A stretch of 64,000 bases of DNA from Sphingobacteriales bacterium 16-39-50. GTDB lineage: Bacteria; Bacteroidota; Bacteroidia; Sphingobacteriales; Sphingobacteriaceae. Positions within the stretch are counted from its first letter, which is position 1. The number at the start of each line of letters is the position of its first letter. The translations under genes were made by a program, and so were the position numbers. Shown here in pieces: positions 1 to 9,968 of this stretch. The stretch lies in the NCBI GenBank assembly GCA_002257025.1, contig NCHA01000005.1, positions 248,001 to 312,000 on the forward strand, given 5' to 3'. Below the pieces are notes generated by a model. The model was not told the origin of the DNA. It saw nothing but the letters and a program-made list of their open reading frames with translations, and ran no database searches.

Positions 1-881
1 CCTGTATATGGCTCACCCAATTGGCGAACATTATTATGCATCCGCTTATTTGCAATAAAGCGCTGAACCATAATTCCTTCAGGATTTCCCTTTAAATCAT
101 ATTTAACAAACAGATCAAAGTAATCTTTATTAGGCTGACCTGTTGAGTATACTGAGAATCTTCCTGAATTAATGATGCTTTCATAAGTAGTAACGGCTAA
201 TCTTAACAGAGCCTCATGTCCTCCAACAACATTGTGATATTTTCTGAACGTTCCTTCATACAAACATATTTCTGCTTTTAAAGCCAATGCAGCATACTTA
301 GTAAGACGATCAGCAGATGATGTTTCAGGCAGGTTGGCAATAGCAAAATCCAAATCCTTTATCATATTTTCAACGACCGTTTTTCTGGAATCTCTTGGGG
401 CCTGTAATTCAGCTGATTCCAGACCTAGACTGGTTGACAACCAAGGCACATCACCAAACTTTCTTACTTTCTGAAAATAATAAAAAGATTTAAAAAAACG
501 GATCTCTCCTTCGGCGTTTAAAACTGAAGGATCCGACTTCATCTTAGCGATGCGATCAAGTGCATAATTACAGCTACGGATATTTAACCAGTCGCTTTTC
601 GCCCAGCCGCCACCCGTAGAAGGTATGGGATATTCGCCCCAGGTATAGGAATTACGGGTTGTTGGGGTTTGATTATCGCTAAAGTTATCTATGTTATACC
701 AGGCAAGGCGGGCATCAAATAAAGTCGGATAAAATTGATTGGCGTACATCTGGACATCTGCCCCACTTTGCCAAAAACTACTATCACTAATCTTATCCAG
801 TGGAACTTTTTCCAAATAATCGTCATTGCACGATGTCATCGTAAATAACGAAAGAAGCAATATGATATAAATATTTTTCAT
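1..881 (-). CDS. SusD/RagB-family nutrient-binding outer-membrane lipoprotein, C-terminus cut by window edge
   Basis: This gene is incomplete: about 293 N-terminal residues are present and the rest lies beyond position 1. The start at 881 gives a lipoprotein signal peptide ending in TMTSC (Cys18), then NDDYLEKVP, typical of SusD proteins anchored on the outer leaflet of the outer membrane. The visible part has the SusD-like N-terminal helices, including FWQSGADV and a TPR-like stretch. SusD caps the SusC pore and binds the incoming glycan or oligomer. An in-frame ATG nine codons upstream (908) is also possible, but 881 gives the better signal peptide. It follows the SusC gene at once and is almost certainly co-transcribed with it. 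Confidence 0.9.
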   Translation of the reverse strand, partial: MKNIYIILLLSLFTMTSCNDDYLEKVPLDKISDSSFWQSGADVQMYANQFYPTLFDARLAWYNIDNFSDNQTPTTRNSYTWGEYPIPSTGGGWAKSDWLNIRSCNYALDRIAKMKSDPSVLNAEGEIRFFKSFYYFQKVRKFGDVPWLSTSLGLESAELQAPRDSRKTVVENMIKDLDFAIANLPETSSADRLTKYAALALKAEICLYEGTFRKYHNVVGGHEALLRLAVTTYESIINSGRFSVYSTGQPNKDYFDLFVKYDLKGNPEGIMVQRFIANKRMHNNVRQLGEPYT

Positions 882-917
882 GTTATTTTTTTTAGATATA
901 GTTTTCATGTTACTTTT

Positions 918-3900
918 TTAGAAATTAACATTGGCTCCAAAAGATAATGACTTATACAATGGGTAGGAGCTTGGTCCTGCCTGTTCCGGATCAGAAATCT
1001 TAATCATTTTTGTCCCTGTCCACAAATTACTTCCGGTGAAGAACACCTTTACTCGTTCAACTTTAAGCTTTTTTGTCAAAATTGAAGGAACTGTATAACT
1101 CAAAGTCAACTGCTTTAGTCTGATATATGCAGCATTTTGCAGAAAACGTGATTGAACAGCTACTATATCTCCTGCTCCTGATATAATTGGTCTTGGGAAA
1201 TAAGCTCCCGGATTTTGTGGTGACCAATAATCCATAGCCGTTTTAGCGATGCCTCCCCATTCATTAGTGTATTGCGAAAGGAAGTAAGTCGCGTTAATCC
1301 ATTGATCCATTTTGGCGACTCCCTGAAAGAATACATCCAGATCAAATCCCTTCCATCCCACATTTGGCATAAAACCAAAGCTGTAACGAGGAGTATTGTT
1401 ACCAATAACACTCATATCACCTGGATTCGATAAGGTCTGATTACCTCTTGTAATCTTACCATCACCGTTCAGGTCTACCATATAAAGATCCCCGGCCTGA
1501 CGTTTTCTGCCATTAATATTACTTTGATCCAATGCTGAAGCTTCAGCATCAGACTGGAATATCCCACCAGTTGTCAAGCCCCATATTTGACCAAGATTAT
1601 GCCCTACATAATAGTCGGAGATAATTCCACTAGGATTACTAAACTTTGTAATTTTAGCGGAATAATCAGATAACAAAGCAGTTGCACCATACCTCACATT
1701 ACCAACATTATCACGCCATCCAAGAGTTAGATCCCATCCTTTGGTAGACAAATCAGCAGCATTTGCCTGTGGTTCATTTACTGCAAGAATAGCGGGCATT
1801 GTCTGCGATCTGGTAAGCATGTTTTTGGTATCTCTTTTATAGATATCGAAAGACCCGCTTAACCTGTTATTCAAAGCTGCAAAATCGAGACCTAAGTTCT
1901 GCTGCGTGACAGTCTCCCATGTTAATGAGGAACTAACAAGTCCGGGAGCAGAAATCGTCATTGGCCTGTCTCCATTAATAAGATAGTTTACCTCACTGGC
2001 ATTAAGTGTTGGAATATATGGATAGTAACCCGCTACGTTCTGATTACCAAGATTTCCATAGGATGCTCTGATCTTCAACATATCAACAGACTTCTTTATC
2101 CCTGAAAAAAAGGATTCATTATCTATACGCCATCCCACTGAAGCTGAAGGGAAGAATGCGAAACGGTCTTTCTTAGGGAATTTTGAAGAACCATCGTAAC
2201 GGCCATTAAACTCGAATAAATACCGGTCATCAAAACTATAGTTGAAACGGGTAAAAGCCCCCCTTATCGCATATTCGTTGATACTGTCATATGCAAACCT
2301 GTCGCCTGAAGCCAGATTCATATAGGGTAAACTATTGATAATCAGATTACGGCGTTCTGCCTGTGTAAAATTATACTGAGCATTTTCCTGATTGTATCCA
2401 ACCAGTCCTTTAAAGTAATGTTTATTATTTAGGGTCTTTTCATAATCAGCATATGCGTTAAATACATAGTATTTATCATTATATCCTGATTTGATTACCC
2501 GACTTGGATTACTACCACCATAATATCCTATAACATCACCTTTGTTATTAAAGAAAGGTTGCTGTGCAGCGTAATTCAATTCCCTTCTGTTTGATGCATT
2601 GAATGAATAATCAACGTTAACCGTCATATTTTTAACAGGTGTAAGCTTAACAAGACCAGTCATCCACATATCGTTGATATCTCTTGTTTGATAGCCTCCC
2701 TCACTTAGCATTTGTGCCGGATTCAGAATAGATCCCTCATGCGTCCACTTGCCATTAGGGTCTTTATAGGGTTGTGTTGAATAAATATGTTGTTGAAAAA
2801 TTGTACTACCTTCTGCAAATTCATTTCTGAACCATGGATGATTAGGTGGAAATCGCTTAGTACTGTTGTTTATTGAAATCTTACTTCCTACTGTAAACCA
2901 GTCTAAAATCTTATAGTTTACATTCGTCATGAAATTATAACGTTTGAACCTCTCATCGAAAAGTTCAGGATTTGTAAGACCTTTTTGATTTAAATAGGAT
3001 ACAGAAGTATAGTAATCAAATTTTTCAGAACCACCTGAAACACTGGCAGTGTGTTGTTGCATTGGATAGGTTTCGGCCTGTAAAATTTTTTCCCAATCTG
3101 TATTGGCTACACCTCTCCAGTCATTTGGTGCTGCAGGATGAATTATCGCAGAAGGCTTAGTAGGATCGTTGTAGTGCGCCATCATCGCGGCCATTGTAAT
3201 ATCATCGTAATAGTTACGGCCGTTTACGCGCATATAAGCCTCATTCATAAATGCAATTCTATCCTTTGTATCTATGAATTGAATTCTGGTAGTAGGTTCA
3301 TTAGTCACGAAATTTGTAGACAAAGAGATTTTTGGCTTTTCATTCTTCTGTCCGCTTTTAGTAGTTATTAACATAACCCCATAAGCTGCACGTGCACCAT
3401 AAATTGCGGCAGAAGCTGCATCTTTTAATACAGTTACACTTTCAATATCATTAGGATTAAGCTGATTTATGTCCATTGGAATACCATTCACCAGAATTAA
3501 CGGACTTCCTCCGTTTATAGAAGTATTACCACGAACATTAAATGTTGAACCCTGACCAAGAGATCCATTGCCCTGAGTGATATTAAGGTTGGATACAGTA
3601 CCCTGAAGGCCTTGTCCCAGATTAGTAATAGGTCTACTTTCCAATACCTTTGAAGAAACCGTTGAAACTGCACCTGTCAGGTTCGTCTTCTTCTGCGTTC
3701 CATAGCCTATTACAACTACCTCATCCAGATTTGCTGCATCTTCCTGCATACTAACATTGATGGCAGTCCGGTTATTTACAGGAATCTCCTGCGTTATATA
3801 CCCTATATAGGTAAAAACCAAAGTATTGTCACCATCAGGAGTATTTAGAGAATACTGACCATTCACATCTGTGCTGGCCCCAATATTGGTGCCCTTGATT

Positions 3901-4388
3901 TTCACACTTACTCCTATTAGCGGCTCTCCATTGCGATCTGTTACCTTACCAGTAACTGGAATTTTTTCCTTCGAATCAATTAGTAAATCACTCACTGTTT
4001 CTATCGAACCATTAGCAGGAGATTTCGTTCTGATGTTACTCAGAACAATACGATTATCAAAGGCTTCATAAGAGATACCGTTTGAATTAAAAAGCTCATC
4101 CAGCACCATCCCTAGTTTTCGGTCTTTAGCCTGAATTGATATCTTTTGGTCAATATTGACTACATTTCTGCTATAAACAAATTTGATATCCGCATCTTTT
4201 TCAACTTGTTTCAATGCGGAGCTCAACCTGGTATCTTCCATAGAAATGCTTACAATTCGATTCAACACTGCCTGAGCATTACTCTTTTCCGCAAAAGAGA
4301 TCCCTGTAAACAGAATTGCAATTACTATCTGACTAAATATGTTCTTCATGATATTGCGTACAGCAACATTGTTAAGTATAAATTTCAT
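918..4388 (-). CDS. SusC/RagA-family TonB-dependent outer-membrane transporter with N-terminal STN domain
   Basis: A 1156-residue TonB-linked outer-membrane protein. After the signal peptide (FTGISFAEKSNAQA) comes an STN domain (about residues 45-115), the periplasmic module that contacts a FecR-type anti-sigma factor. A carboxypeptidase-regulatory-like domain follows (about 143-220; VTGKVTDRNGEPLIGVSVK), then the plug with the family motif DEVVVIGYGTQKK, then the C-terminal beta-barrel. It should import a polymer fragment in an energy-dependent way together with SusD. The STN domain agrees with the FecR and sigma genes just upstream, so the protein is probably also the signal transducer for its own expression. 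The substrate cannot be inferred. Confidence 0.95.
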   Translation of the reverse strand: MKFILNNVAVRNIMKNIFSQIVIAILFTGISFAEKSNAQAVLNRIVSISMEDTRLSSALKQVEKDADIKFVYSRNVVNIDQKISIQAKDRKLGMVLDELFNSNGISYEAFDNRIVLSNIRTKSPANGSIETVSDLLIDSKEKIPVTGKVTDRNGEPLIGVSVKIKGTNIGASTDVNGQYSLNTPDGDNTLVFTYIGYITQEIPVNNRTAINVSMQEDAANLDEVVVIGYGTQKKTNLTGAVSTVSSKVLESRPITNLGQGLQGTVSNLNITQGNGSLGQGSTFNVRGNTSINGGSPLILVNGIPMDINQLNPNDIESVTVLKDAASAAIYGARAAYGVMLITTKSGQKNEKPKISLSTNFVTNEPTTRIQFIDTKDRIAFMNEAYMRVNGRNYYDDITMAAMMAHYNDPTKPSAIIHPAAPNDWRGVANTDWEKILQAETYPMQQHTASVSGGSEKFDYYTSVSYLNQKGLTNPELFDERFKRYNFMTNVNYKILDWFTVGSKISINNSTKRFPPNHPWFRNEFAEGSTIFQQHIYSTQPYKDPNGKWTHEGSILNPAQMLSEGGYQTRDINDMWMTGLVKLTPVKNMTVNVDYSFNASNRRELNYAAQQPFFNNKGDVIGYYGGSNPSRVIKSGYNDKYYVFNAYADYEKTLNNKHYFKGLVGYNQENAQYNFTQAERRNLIINSLPYMNLASGDRFAYDSINEYAIRGAFTRFNYSFDDRYLFEFNGRYDGSSKFPKKDRFAFFPSASVGWRIDNESFFSGIKKSVDMLKIRASYGNLGNQNVAGYYPYIPTLNASEVNYLINGDRPMTISAPGLVSSSLTWETVTQQNLGLDFAALNNRLSGSFDIYKRDTKNMLTRSQTMPAILAVNEPQANAADLSTKGWDLTLGWRDNVGNVRYGATALLSDYSAKITKFSNPSGIISDYYVGHNLGQIWGLTTGGIFQSDAEASALDQSNINGRKRQAGDLYMVDLNGDGKITRGNQTLSNPGDMSVIGNNTPRYSFGFMPNVGWKGFDLDVFFQGVAKMDQWINATYFLSQYTNEWGGIAKTAMDYWSPQNPGAYFPRPIISGAGDIVAVQSRFLQNAAYIRLKQLTLSYTVPSILTKKLKVERVKVFFTGSNLWTGTKMIKISDPEQAGPSSYPLYKSLSFGANVNF

Positions 4389-4466
4389 ACATTTGAGTGT
4401 TTTTTTTCTGTTAGAAATAAGACAATTAATCCAGAACTCATATCAGATTCACTGGTGGTCTGGAGA

Positions 4467-4493
4467 AACCGGAGTGGTAGTGACACTCCGGTT
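4467..4493 (-). terminator. Stem-loop between fecR-like gene and susC-like gene
   Basis: A perfect 10-bp inverted repeat (AACCGGAGTG / CACTCCGGTT) with a 7-nt loop lies between the FecR stop and the SusC start. It is GC-rich for this region and is followed by a short T-run on either strand. It probably ends or attenuates the sigma/anti-sigma transcript, leaving susC to its own promoter in 4389-4466. Function is inferred from position and shape. Confidence 0.55.
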
Positions 4494-4576
4494 TATTTTG
4501 ATATAAATTCTATTCTGTTTTTCTTTCCATAGTTCATGTTTAGGTTTAATGTTTAGAACTGATTTTTAATATAGAA

Positions 4577-5569
4577 TTAGTTATTGTCGGTATATAAAAT
4601 GATACCATTATCACTTATTTCATTTTCCACATTTAAAGATTTTCGAAGCATTTCAAGTATGGCTGGTAAGCTTTGATCAGTAAAATCAGCTTTCAGCACA
4701 TAATCAAGCAACTTTTCATCTGCAGTGCTAATATTTACCTTAAACTGGGCATTCAGCACTTTGATAACATCTCTTATCGGTTCATTATCGAAAGTCAGCG
4801 TTTCTTTGTGCCAAATACTCATTTTAGAAGTTTTCTTCTCTATGCCTTTCTTTAACAAGTCAGTAGCTTTTAAATAAGTAGCTGTTTGCTGAGGTAATAA
4901 AATAAGCTCAGAATCCTCCTTAGTCTGAAGCTGAACAGATACCTTACCTGTTAGAACAGAGACTTCAACAGGAATATTTTCATATGCCCGTATACGGAAA
5001 CTTGTGCCCCATACCCTGGTTATCACATTACCGCTAAAAATTATAAAAGGGCGCCTGGGATCGGGACTAACTTCAAAAAATGCTTCACCCTGCATTTGAA
5101 CTTTTCTTAGGCTAGAAGTAAAGTTTTGAGGATAAATCACTTTACTTTTGGGATTAAGCCAAACGATGCTCCCATCTGACAAAGCTAACCTTTGGATTGT
5201 CTTTGTCATATTAACCACATGCACGTCCCCTAGGTCTGGGCGGGAGGGAGATTTTTGCATCTTAAAAAATACTCCAATAGTCAATATAATCGTTGCTGCC
5301 ACCCCAGATAACACATAAATCAATGTTCTGGAAATATTCCTTCTATTGTGTATTTCCTTTAATCTTATGTCCTCAGACGCGATATTCCTTTTTATATTGG
5401 CTAACAAGCGCTGCTTAAGTTCCTGTTGTTGTTGAGAAGAAATAAAATTAACAAAGTCTTGCTCATCTTCGAATGAATTATACCATTCATGAATAGCAGC
5501 AATTTCCTCCAGGGTACAATTTCCCTTTAAATACTTCTCTATTAATTTTCGCAAAATATCTTTTTCCAT
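4577..5569 (-). CDS. FecR-family anti-sigma factor
   Basis: A single-pass inner-membrane regulator. The N-terminal cytoplasmic part (about 80 residues) should hold the ECF sigma factor. One membrane helix follows (YVLSGVAATIILTIGVFF). The periplasmic FecR domain contains the typical stretches VVNMTKTIQRLALSDGSIVWLN and GEAFFEV, and a C-terminal secretin/TonB-like fold (residues after about 260) faces the STN domain of SusC. The reading frame is open ten codons further upstream (5599), but the ATG at 5569 has a good AAGGAG site five bases ahead, so I place the start there. The gene lies 156 bp after the sigma gene and is presumably in the same transcript. Confidence 0.9.
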   Translation of the reverse strand: MEKDILRKLIEKYLKGNCTLEEIAAIHEWYNSFEDEQDFVNFISSQQQQELKQRLLANIKRNIASEDIRLKEIHNRRNISRTLIYVLSGVAATIILTIGVFFKMQKSPSRPDLGDVHVVNMTKTIQRLALSDGSIVWLNPKSKVIYPQNFTSSLRKVQMQGEAFFEVSPDPRRPFIIFSGNVITRVWGTSFRIRAYENIPVEVSVLTGKVSVQLQTKEDSELILLPQQTATYLKATDLLKKGIEKKTSKMSIWHKETLTFDNEPIRDVIKVLNAQFKVNISTADEKLLDYVLKADFTDQSLPAILEMLRKSLNVENEISDNGIILYTDNN

Positions 5570-5725
5570 TACTTCTCCTTTAACAGATATATCAGACAAG
5601 GCTATAAACTATAGTCAGTTAGCTAGACAATATCCCTTGCTCTGTTTAAGGAAAAAATTAAAAATATTTTTTATAAATGCTTCTCAGAGTAATATTGAAG
5701 CCTATGCGGAGTATTTGATAAAAGG

Positions 5726-6310
5726 CTAAATCAGCAATAAAAACCAGGCCGCCAGCCTGCTTAGGTCTGCCAGGCCTACCTTTAGGTGCTTGATAGCCTT
5801 TGTTAAATGGCCTTCTACTGTTTTTTCTGAGATTCCTAAGAATTCAGCAATCTCCCTGTTAGTTTTATTTTCTTTACGACTAAGCTCAAATACAGAACGA
5901 CATTGAGAGGGCAGGCATTTTACCTCTTTTTCGATATTCCTAATTAATTCATTCAGAAAAACGGTCTCCTCTGTTGAGTTATCACAAAATATATGTGCGG
6001 CCTGAAATGAATCCTTATAGTTCTCCCTTACTATCTCCTTTTGAATATAGTTAAATACCATATAACGCACGGAGGTAAAAAGATATGCTGCTAATGATTT
6101 TTGAATCTGAATACTTTCTCTTTTAGCCCATAACAGAGTGAACAGATCCTGAATAATCTCTTCTGCTGCTTCCCGGGATTTAACCCGTTTAAGAGCAGCT
6201 CCATAGAGCTTCAGCCAATAGCGATTGAATATTTCTTCAAAAGCACCGGCATCTCCCTCAAAGAGTAATATTGAAAGTTTTTCATCAGAAAATTTATCAA
6301 AATCTTTCAT
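5726..6310 (-). CDS. ECF RNA polymerase sigma factor (RpoE-like, Bacteroidota FecI-type)
   Basis: 194 residues, usual length for an ECF sigma. Region 2 (about residues 24-92) shows FNRYWLKLYGAALKRV and EEIIQDLFTLLWAKR, which melts and binds the -10 element. Region 4 (about 130-180) has LPSQCRSVFELSR and the helix-turn-helix NREIAEFLGISEKTVEGHL for -35 recognition. It sits directly upstream of the FecR gene and the STN-type SusC, the standard trans-envelope circuit in which substrate binding to SusC frees the sigma factor. Its likely targets are the SusC/SusD genes at 1-4388. The C-terminus (ADLSRLAAWFLLLI) is unusually hydrophobic. Confidence 0.92.
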   Translation of the reverse strand: MKDFDKFSDEKLSILLFEGDAGAFEEIFNRYWLKLYGAALKRVKSREAAEEIIQDLFTLLWAKRESIQIQKSLAAYLFTSVRYMVFNYIQKEIVRENYKDSFQAAHIFCDNSTEETVFLNELIRNIEKEVKCLPSQCRSVFELSRKENKTNREIAEFLGISEKTVEGHLTKAIKHLKVGLADLSRLAAWFLLLI

Positions 6311-6729
6311 GCCTATTTTTTCAGTATATAGATGTAAGATTAAATTACTAACCGACCTATATTAATCTAATTTCAAAATGTTTTGGGTAATTTAAAGGAA
6401 TGAGAATACTTTAAGCACTTAAATACCTGATATAAATTTGATCTGAATCTCTCCAATAATTTAAACCAAATGAAAATAAATAAAAGTCTGTCAAGCTGTT
6501 TTAGTAATCACAACAAGCACAAAACACATCTTTCAAATTCCTTCCGGTTTTGAATTATCGATTCATAGAAATCTGTTATCTAAGATATTAAATTAACCCT
6601 ATTAACCAAATATAATTGCTGTATTAATGACATTTAGGTACTTTTTTTTGTAAAAATGATACTATCTTATGGGATGGTTACACAATATTTTTTTTTAGAT
6701 TCCCTCCTACATAAATTGAATTACAGCTA
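6311..6729. other. 419-bp intergenic region upstream of the ECF sigma gene
   Basis: AT-rich spacer holding the leader and promoter of the sigma gene and the 3' flank of the ceramidase-like gene. No plausible small ORF, strong hairpin or repeat was found. CAAATATA at 6607-6614 reads TATATTTG on the minus strand and matches the Bacteroidota -7 consensus TAnnTTTG. It lacks a clear -33 TTTG and is about 300 bp from the sigma start, so it is only a weak candidate. Confidence 0.4.
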
Positions 6730-8268
6730 TCATGGTTGCATACCTTTAAGCTTATTCAATAACTCAAAAACCGTTTCAGTTACTTTATTGGATGCATCCA
6801 CCTCCAGGTAGCTGGAGCGCGCGCGCCAGGTTTCATAACCCCCAAGTTTATGATGCTCCGGTGTAGGCAAATAGCCATTATAGCCATTGGCCAGAGAGGT
6901 GGTAAAAGTTGGTTTAAAAGGGCTCTTCTCTTTAATTTCCAATCCGATTTCTACAAACACTTCACAAGGTATGGCCGTAATTGCCAAATCTCCCAAACGA
7001 AAAGCCTGGAGGATCAGTGGTACTTGTTTAGGATAATCCTTCAATAGCATGGTTTCACGGGCATAAATCTCTTCTCTCGAATCCATAATTGGTGATTTTG
7101 CATTCGCTATAATCTCTTTTGCCCGCTCAATTTCTTTCTTATCTGGAAGCCGTACTCCCAAAGTAATTTCTTTTTGAACTGAACTTAACGAAATCCAATC
7201 CTGATACTTAATATTCTGATAAGCTTTAAATGCTTCAGCTGCTACAATATTAGCGACCTGCTGCATCCTTGTATATGGTGGTAAGGAGAGCCTGTTGCCT
7301 TTATTGTTTACATTATTTATATTCCCACTTGTTCCATTAGACAACATTGCCACAAACGGAGGATACTTATTACTGTCTGATTGCAGCAATTGTTTCATGC
7401 GCTCGGCAAACATTCCAAAATAGTCTGCCGATACTTCACCGGGGCCTGTTCCACCAACATAATGCAGTGAGTAATTGGCCAGCAGAGCTATAGGATGCCC
7501 GTACGGTGTTTGAATAGAAATAACAGGAAGCCCCGGATCGGTAATATCTTTAACCTGATTTGTACTTAACTGATCTATACCCCCAAAAGGGTTTTTAATC
7601 TCAACAGGATTCATTCTCCATCGACGATTGAATACAAGAGTAGGTTCATCGCCAACATCCCATCCAATACGTGCCGGCGCAAGGTTATTATTCGCCCTGA
7701 CCACTGCATCTGCAATACGCTCTACCAGAAACCTGAGGTAATCTTTGTCAGGGTCGCTTTGAAATACAGAACAGGCAGTTCCCCCGGAATGGGTATGAGT
7801 TGCCGACATCATCATATTCTCAATTGGGATCCCAGTTATAGCATGGGCTCTTTTCTTGGCTTCATCCAGTTGCTCTCTATAAATCATGCACAAGTCTACA
7901 GTAAGAATCGCCAGTCGGGTCTGACCATCATCCAATACGATACAACGGGCATATGTTTCATCATGAATTTGCTTTACAGTAATATCCTTCATGTTCCCAT
8001 TGATGGAAGTTCCTATTTTAGGAGTGATGTTGCTGATAGATGCACCACCACGGAAAATTTTACCTGGTTTGCTTTCGATAAGTCCGGCATTGTTCTGGGC
8101 ATTCAGCCTAAGAGTACTTAAGAATAAAAGGAAAATACAGAAAAGTAATGGCCGGGAAAAATGCCGAATTGGAAAAAAGGAAATCGACATTCCAGTTATT
8201 TGAATATCACCCTCCAAAAATCTATTGCAATCCTGTTGCAATACAACTGTTCTAATATTATTTCTCAT
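6730..8268 (-). CDS. Secreted neutral/alkaline ceramidase-like protein (paralogue 1 of 3)
   Basis: Related to the N-terminal catalytic domain of neutral ceramidases, zinc amidases acting on N-acyl bonds. At 512 residues it lacks the C-terminal immunoglobulin-like domain. Visible motifs are SATHTHSGG, NYSLHYVGG, IPCEVFVE and NGYNGYLPTPEHH, which supply candidate zinc ligands (His, His, Glu, Tyr). The segment aligned with the catalytic GDVSPN motif reads GNINN, with Asn in place of the nucleophilic Ser. True ceramidase activity is therefore doubtful. The signal peptide (PLLFCIFLLFLSTLRLNAQ) begins well inside the frame; the ATG at 8190 (MSISFF) is an alternative start. It is last in a four-gene run starting at 12791. 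Confidence 0.82.
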   Translation of the reverse strand: MRNNIRTVVLQQDCNRFLEGDIQITGMSISFFPIRHFSRPLLFCIFLLFLSTLRLNAQNNAGLIESKPGKIFRGGASISNITPKIGTSINGNMKDITVKQIHDETYARCIVLDDGQTRLAILTVDLCMIYREQLDEAKKRAHAITGIPIENMMMSATHTHSGGTACSVFQSDPDKDYLRFLVERIADAVVRANNNLAPARIGWDVGDEPTLVFNRRWRMNPVEIKNPFGGIDQLSTNQVKDITDPGLPVISIQTPYGHPIALLANYSLHYVGGTGPGEVSADYFGMFAERMKQLLQSDSNKYPPFVAMLSNGTSGNINNVNNKGNRLSLPPYTRMQQVANIVAAEAFKAYQNIKYQDWISLSSVQKEITLGVRLPDKKEIERAKEIIANAKSPIMDSREEIYARETMLLKDYPKQVPLILQAFRLGDLAITAIPCEVFVEIGLEIKEKSPFKPTFTTSLANGYNGYLPTPEHHKLGGYETWRARSSYLEVDASNKVTETVFELLNKLKGMQP

Positions 8269-8398
8269 TTATTATATAAGTTTAAAATGGTCAAAGTGGT
8301 TTTCTGTCTTTCATTTAAACATTAGTAAATATTTCAGGTCTGGCACAGATTTCCTTATGAACATGATACTAACAAGAAACCGGAAAGTGAGGAACATT

Positions 8399-9895
8399 TT
8401 ATGGTTTTACCCGGTTAAAAAGTTTAAGAATTTCGCTTACAATTTTTCGGGAAGCTTCTTTTTCTACCTTATTAACACTCATCCAAGTCTCATATCCCCC
8501 CATTTGATGCTGCTCGGGTGTAGGAAGGTATCCATAACCACCATTAGCCAGTCCAATAGTAAACGATTTTTCCAATGGGCTTTTGGATTTGATCTCTAAT
8601 CCCGTTTCGGCAAATACCTCAAAAGGAATTCCGGCTATTCCCAAATCTCCAACTCTAAAAGTTTGGAGTATCACATCTATCTTTTCAGGCCATTCCTTCA
8701 TTTGTATAGTTCGTTCAGCAAAGACCCTTTCCATAGAATGATCAGGCTTTGCTTTCTGCATGGCTTTCTCAGCCCAGCCAAGCGCTTGTGCATCCGGCCT
8801 TCTCACATCCAGGGTAAGTTCAGTTTGCGATGCACCCAGGGGCACCCAATTTTTATACTCTATGGTCTGATAAATCCTGAACACCTCCTGTGCGACATCA
8901 TTCGCAACTATTCTCATCTTGGCATAGGGTGGATACGGTACAACCGGCCCCCGAAAATCAATATTGTTTGTATCTCCCTCTGTACCATTTGACATAATAC
9001 CTACAAAAGGAGCATCCTGACGGTCGGCTTTTAGTAATTCCTGAATCCGGTCGGCAAAAAGGGCAAAATAATCTGCCGAAATATGTCCTTTGGGAACCCC
9101 TCCAACATAATGCAATGAATAATTAGCAAGTACTGCAATTGGCTTTCCATTAAGGGATTGAACCGATATAAATGAAACCTCAGGATCAGTCGGGCCGGCT
9201 GGCTCCAATAAATTGGGGTTGGCAATACCAGGATTCATCTGAACCTTTTCAGATACTCCAAAAGGATTATTAATGGGTGATTTCAATTTCCAGCGACGAT
9301 TGAAAACGTGCTGTGGTACAGTTCCAGAACCCCAGCCAATACGGGCAGGTTCCAGATTATTTAAAGCAACCCGCACTCCGTCAGCCATACGGCGTGCAAC
9401 AAACCGCTGATAATCATCCAGAGGTTTTGGATATGTCCCTGTAGTATGATTACGGATACTAAGCGAAGGTTCAGGGGGATTGATCTCATGACCGGCAAAG
9501 GGAGTAGAATGAGTATGCGTAGATGACATCATTACCCGATCTTTAGGTATTGATGTTTCTTTGGCAATAAGTAGTTTCGCCGCATCAAATACTTCGCGGG
9601 GGAGCTCTACATTATCCACAACCATAATGACCAGACGAACTTTACCATCGTCCAGAACCAGGGAACGGGCATGCAATTCATCATGAATATGGGTAGCTAA
9701 GGGCAATGGCATCCATCCACCTGCTATCCCCTCTCCGAGAGATGGGCTGATATTTGCAGTGGAAGCTCCAGCACGAAAAACACTGTTTTGAGCATAAATA
9801 ACCGTGGTCCCATAGAATAATAATATCCCAACCTGAAATAATTTTTTGAGTCCGTTAATACCGGCGCACTTTGAAATCCTAAGTATTTTTTTCAT
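8399..9895 (-). CDS. Secreted neutral/alkaline ceramidase-like protein (paralogue 2 of 3)
   Basis: 498 residues with signal peptide (VGILLFYGTTVIYAQ). The family landmarks are present: THTHS (His127, His129), NYSLHYVGG (His262), IPFEVFAETG and GGYGYLPTPEQH. The position of the ceramidase nucleophile reads EGDTNN (about 306-311), so the Ser is absent, as in both neighbours. It is closer to the 9969-11438 protein than to the 6730-8268 protein: both share HDELHARSLVLDDGK or a near copy, and EPAGPTDPEV/EPAGATDPGV. Probably a periplasmic or secreted hydrolase or binding protein of unknown substrate. It lies 73 bp after the third paralogue, with no terminator seen, so co-transcription is likely. 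Confidence 0.85.
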   Translation of the reverse strand: MKKILRISKCAGINGLKKLFQVGILLFYGTTVIYAQNSVFRAGASTANISPSLGEGIAGGWMPLPLATHIHDELHARSLVLDDGKVRLVIMVVDNVELPREVFDAAKLLIAKETSIPKDRVMMSSTHTHSTPFAGHEINPPEPSLSIRNHTTGTYPKPLDDYQRFVARRMADGVRVALNNLEPARIGWGSGTVPQHVFNRRWKLKSPINNPFGVSEKVQMNPGIANPNLLEPAGPTDPEVSFISVQSLNGKPIAVLANYSLHYVGGVPKGHISADYFALFADRIQELLKADRQDAPFVGIMSNGTEGDTNNIDFRGPVVPYPPYAKMRIVANDVAQEVFRIYQTIEYKNWVPLGASQTELTLDVRRPDAQALGWAEKAMQKAKPDHSMERVFAERTIQMKEWPEKIDVILQTFRVGDLGIAGIPFEVFAETGLEIKSKSPLEKSFTIGLANGGYGYLPTPEQHQMGGYETWMSVNKVEKEASRKIVSEILKLFNRVKP

Positions 9896-9968
9896 GCTTT
9901 GCCCATTTATGGTTATTAAAAAAATAAGCTTTCACTCCTGCAGGACAGTAGTTACCCGAATGGTTTCA

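Noticed and set aside
4146..4532. Plus-strand open frame of 128 codons over the start of susC
   Set aside because: It is antisense to a clear SusC gene and crosses the hairpin at 4467; it shows no domain and is a shadow frame.
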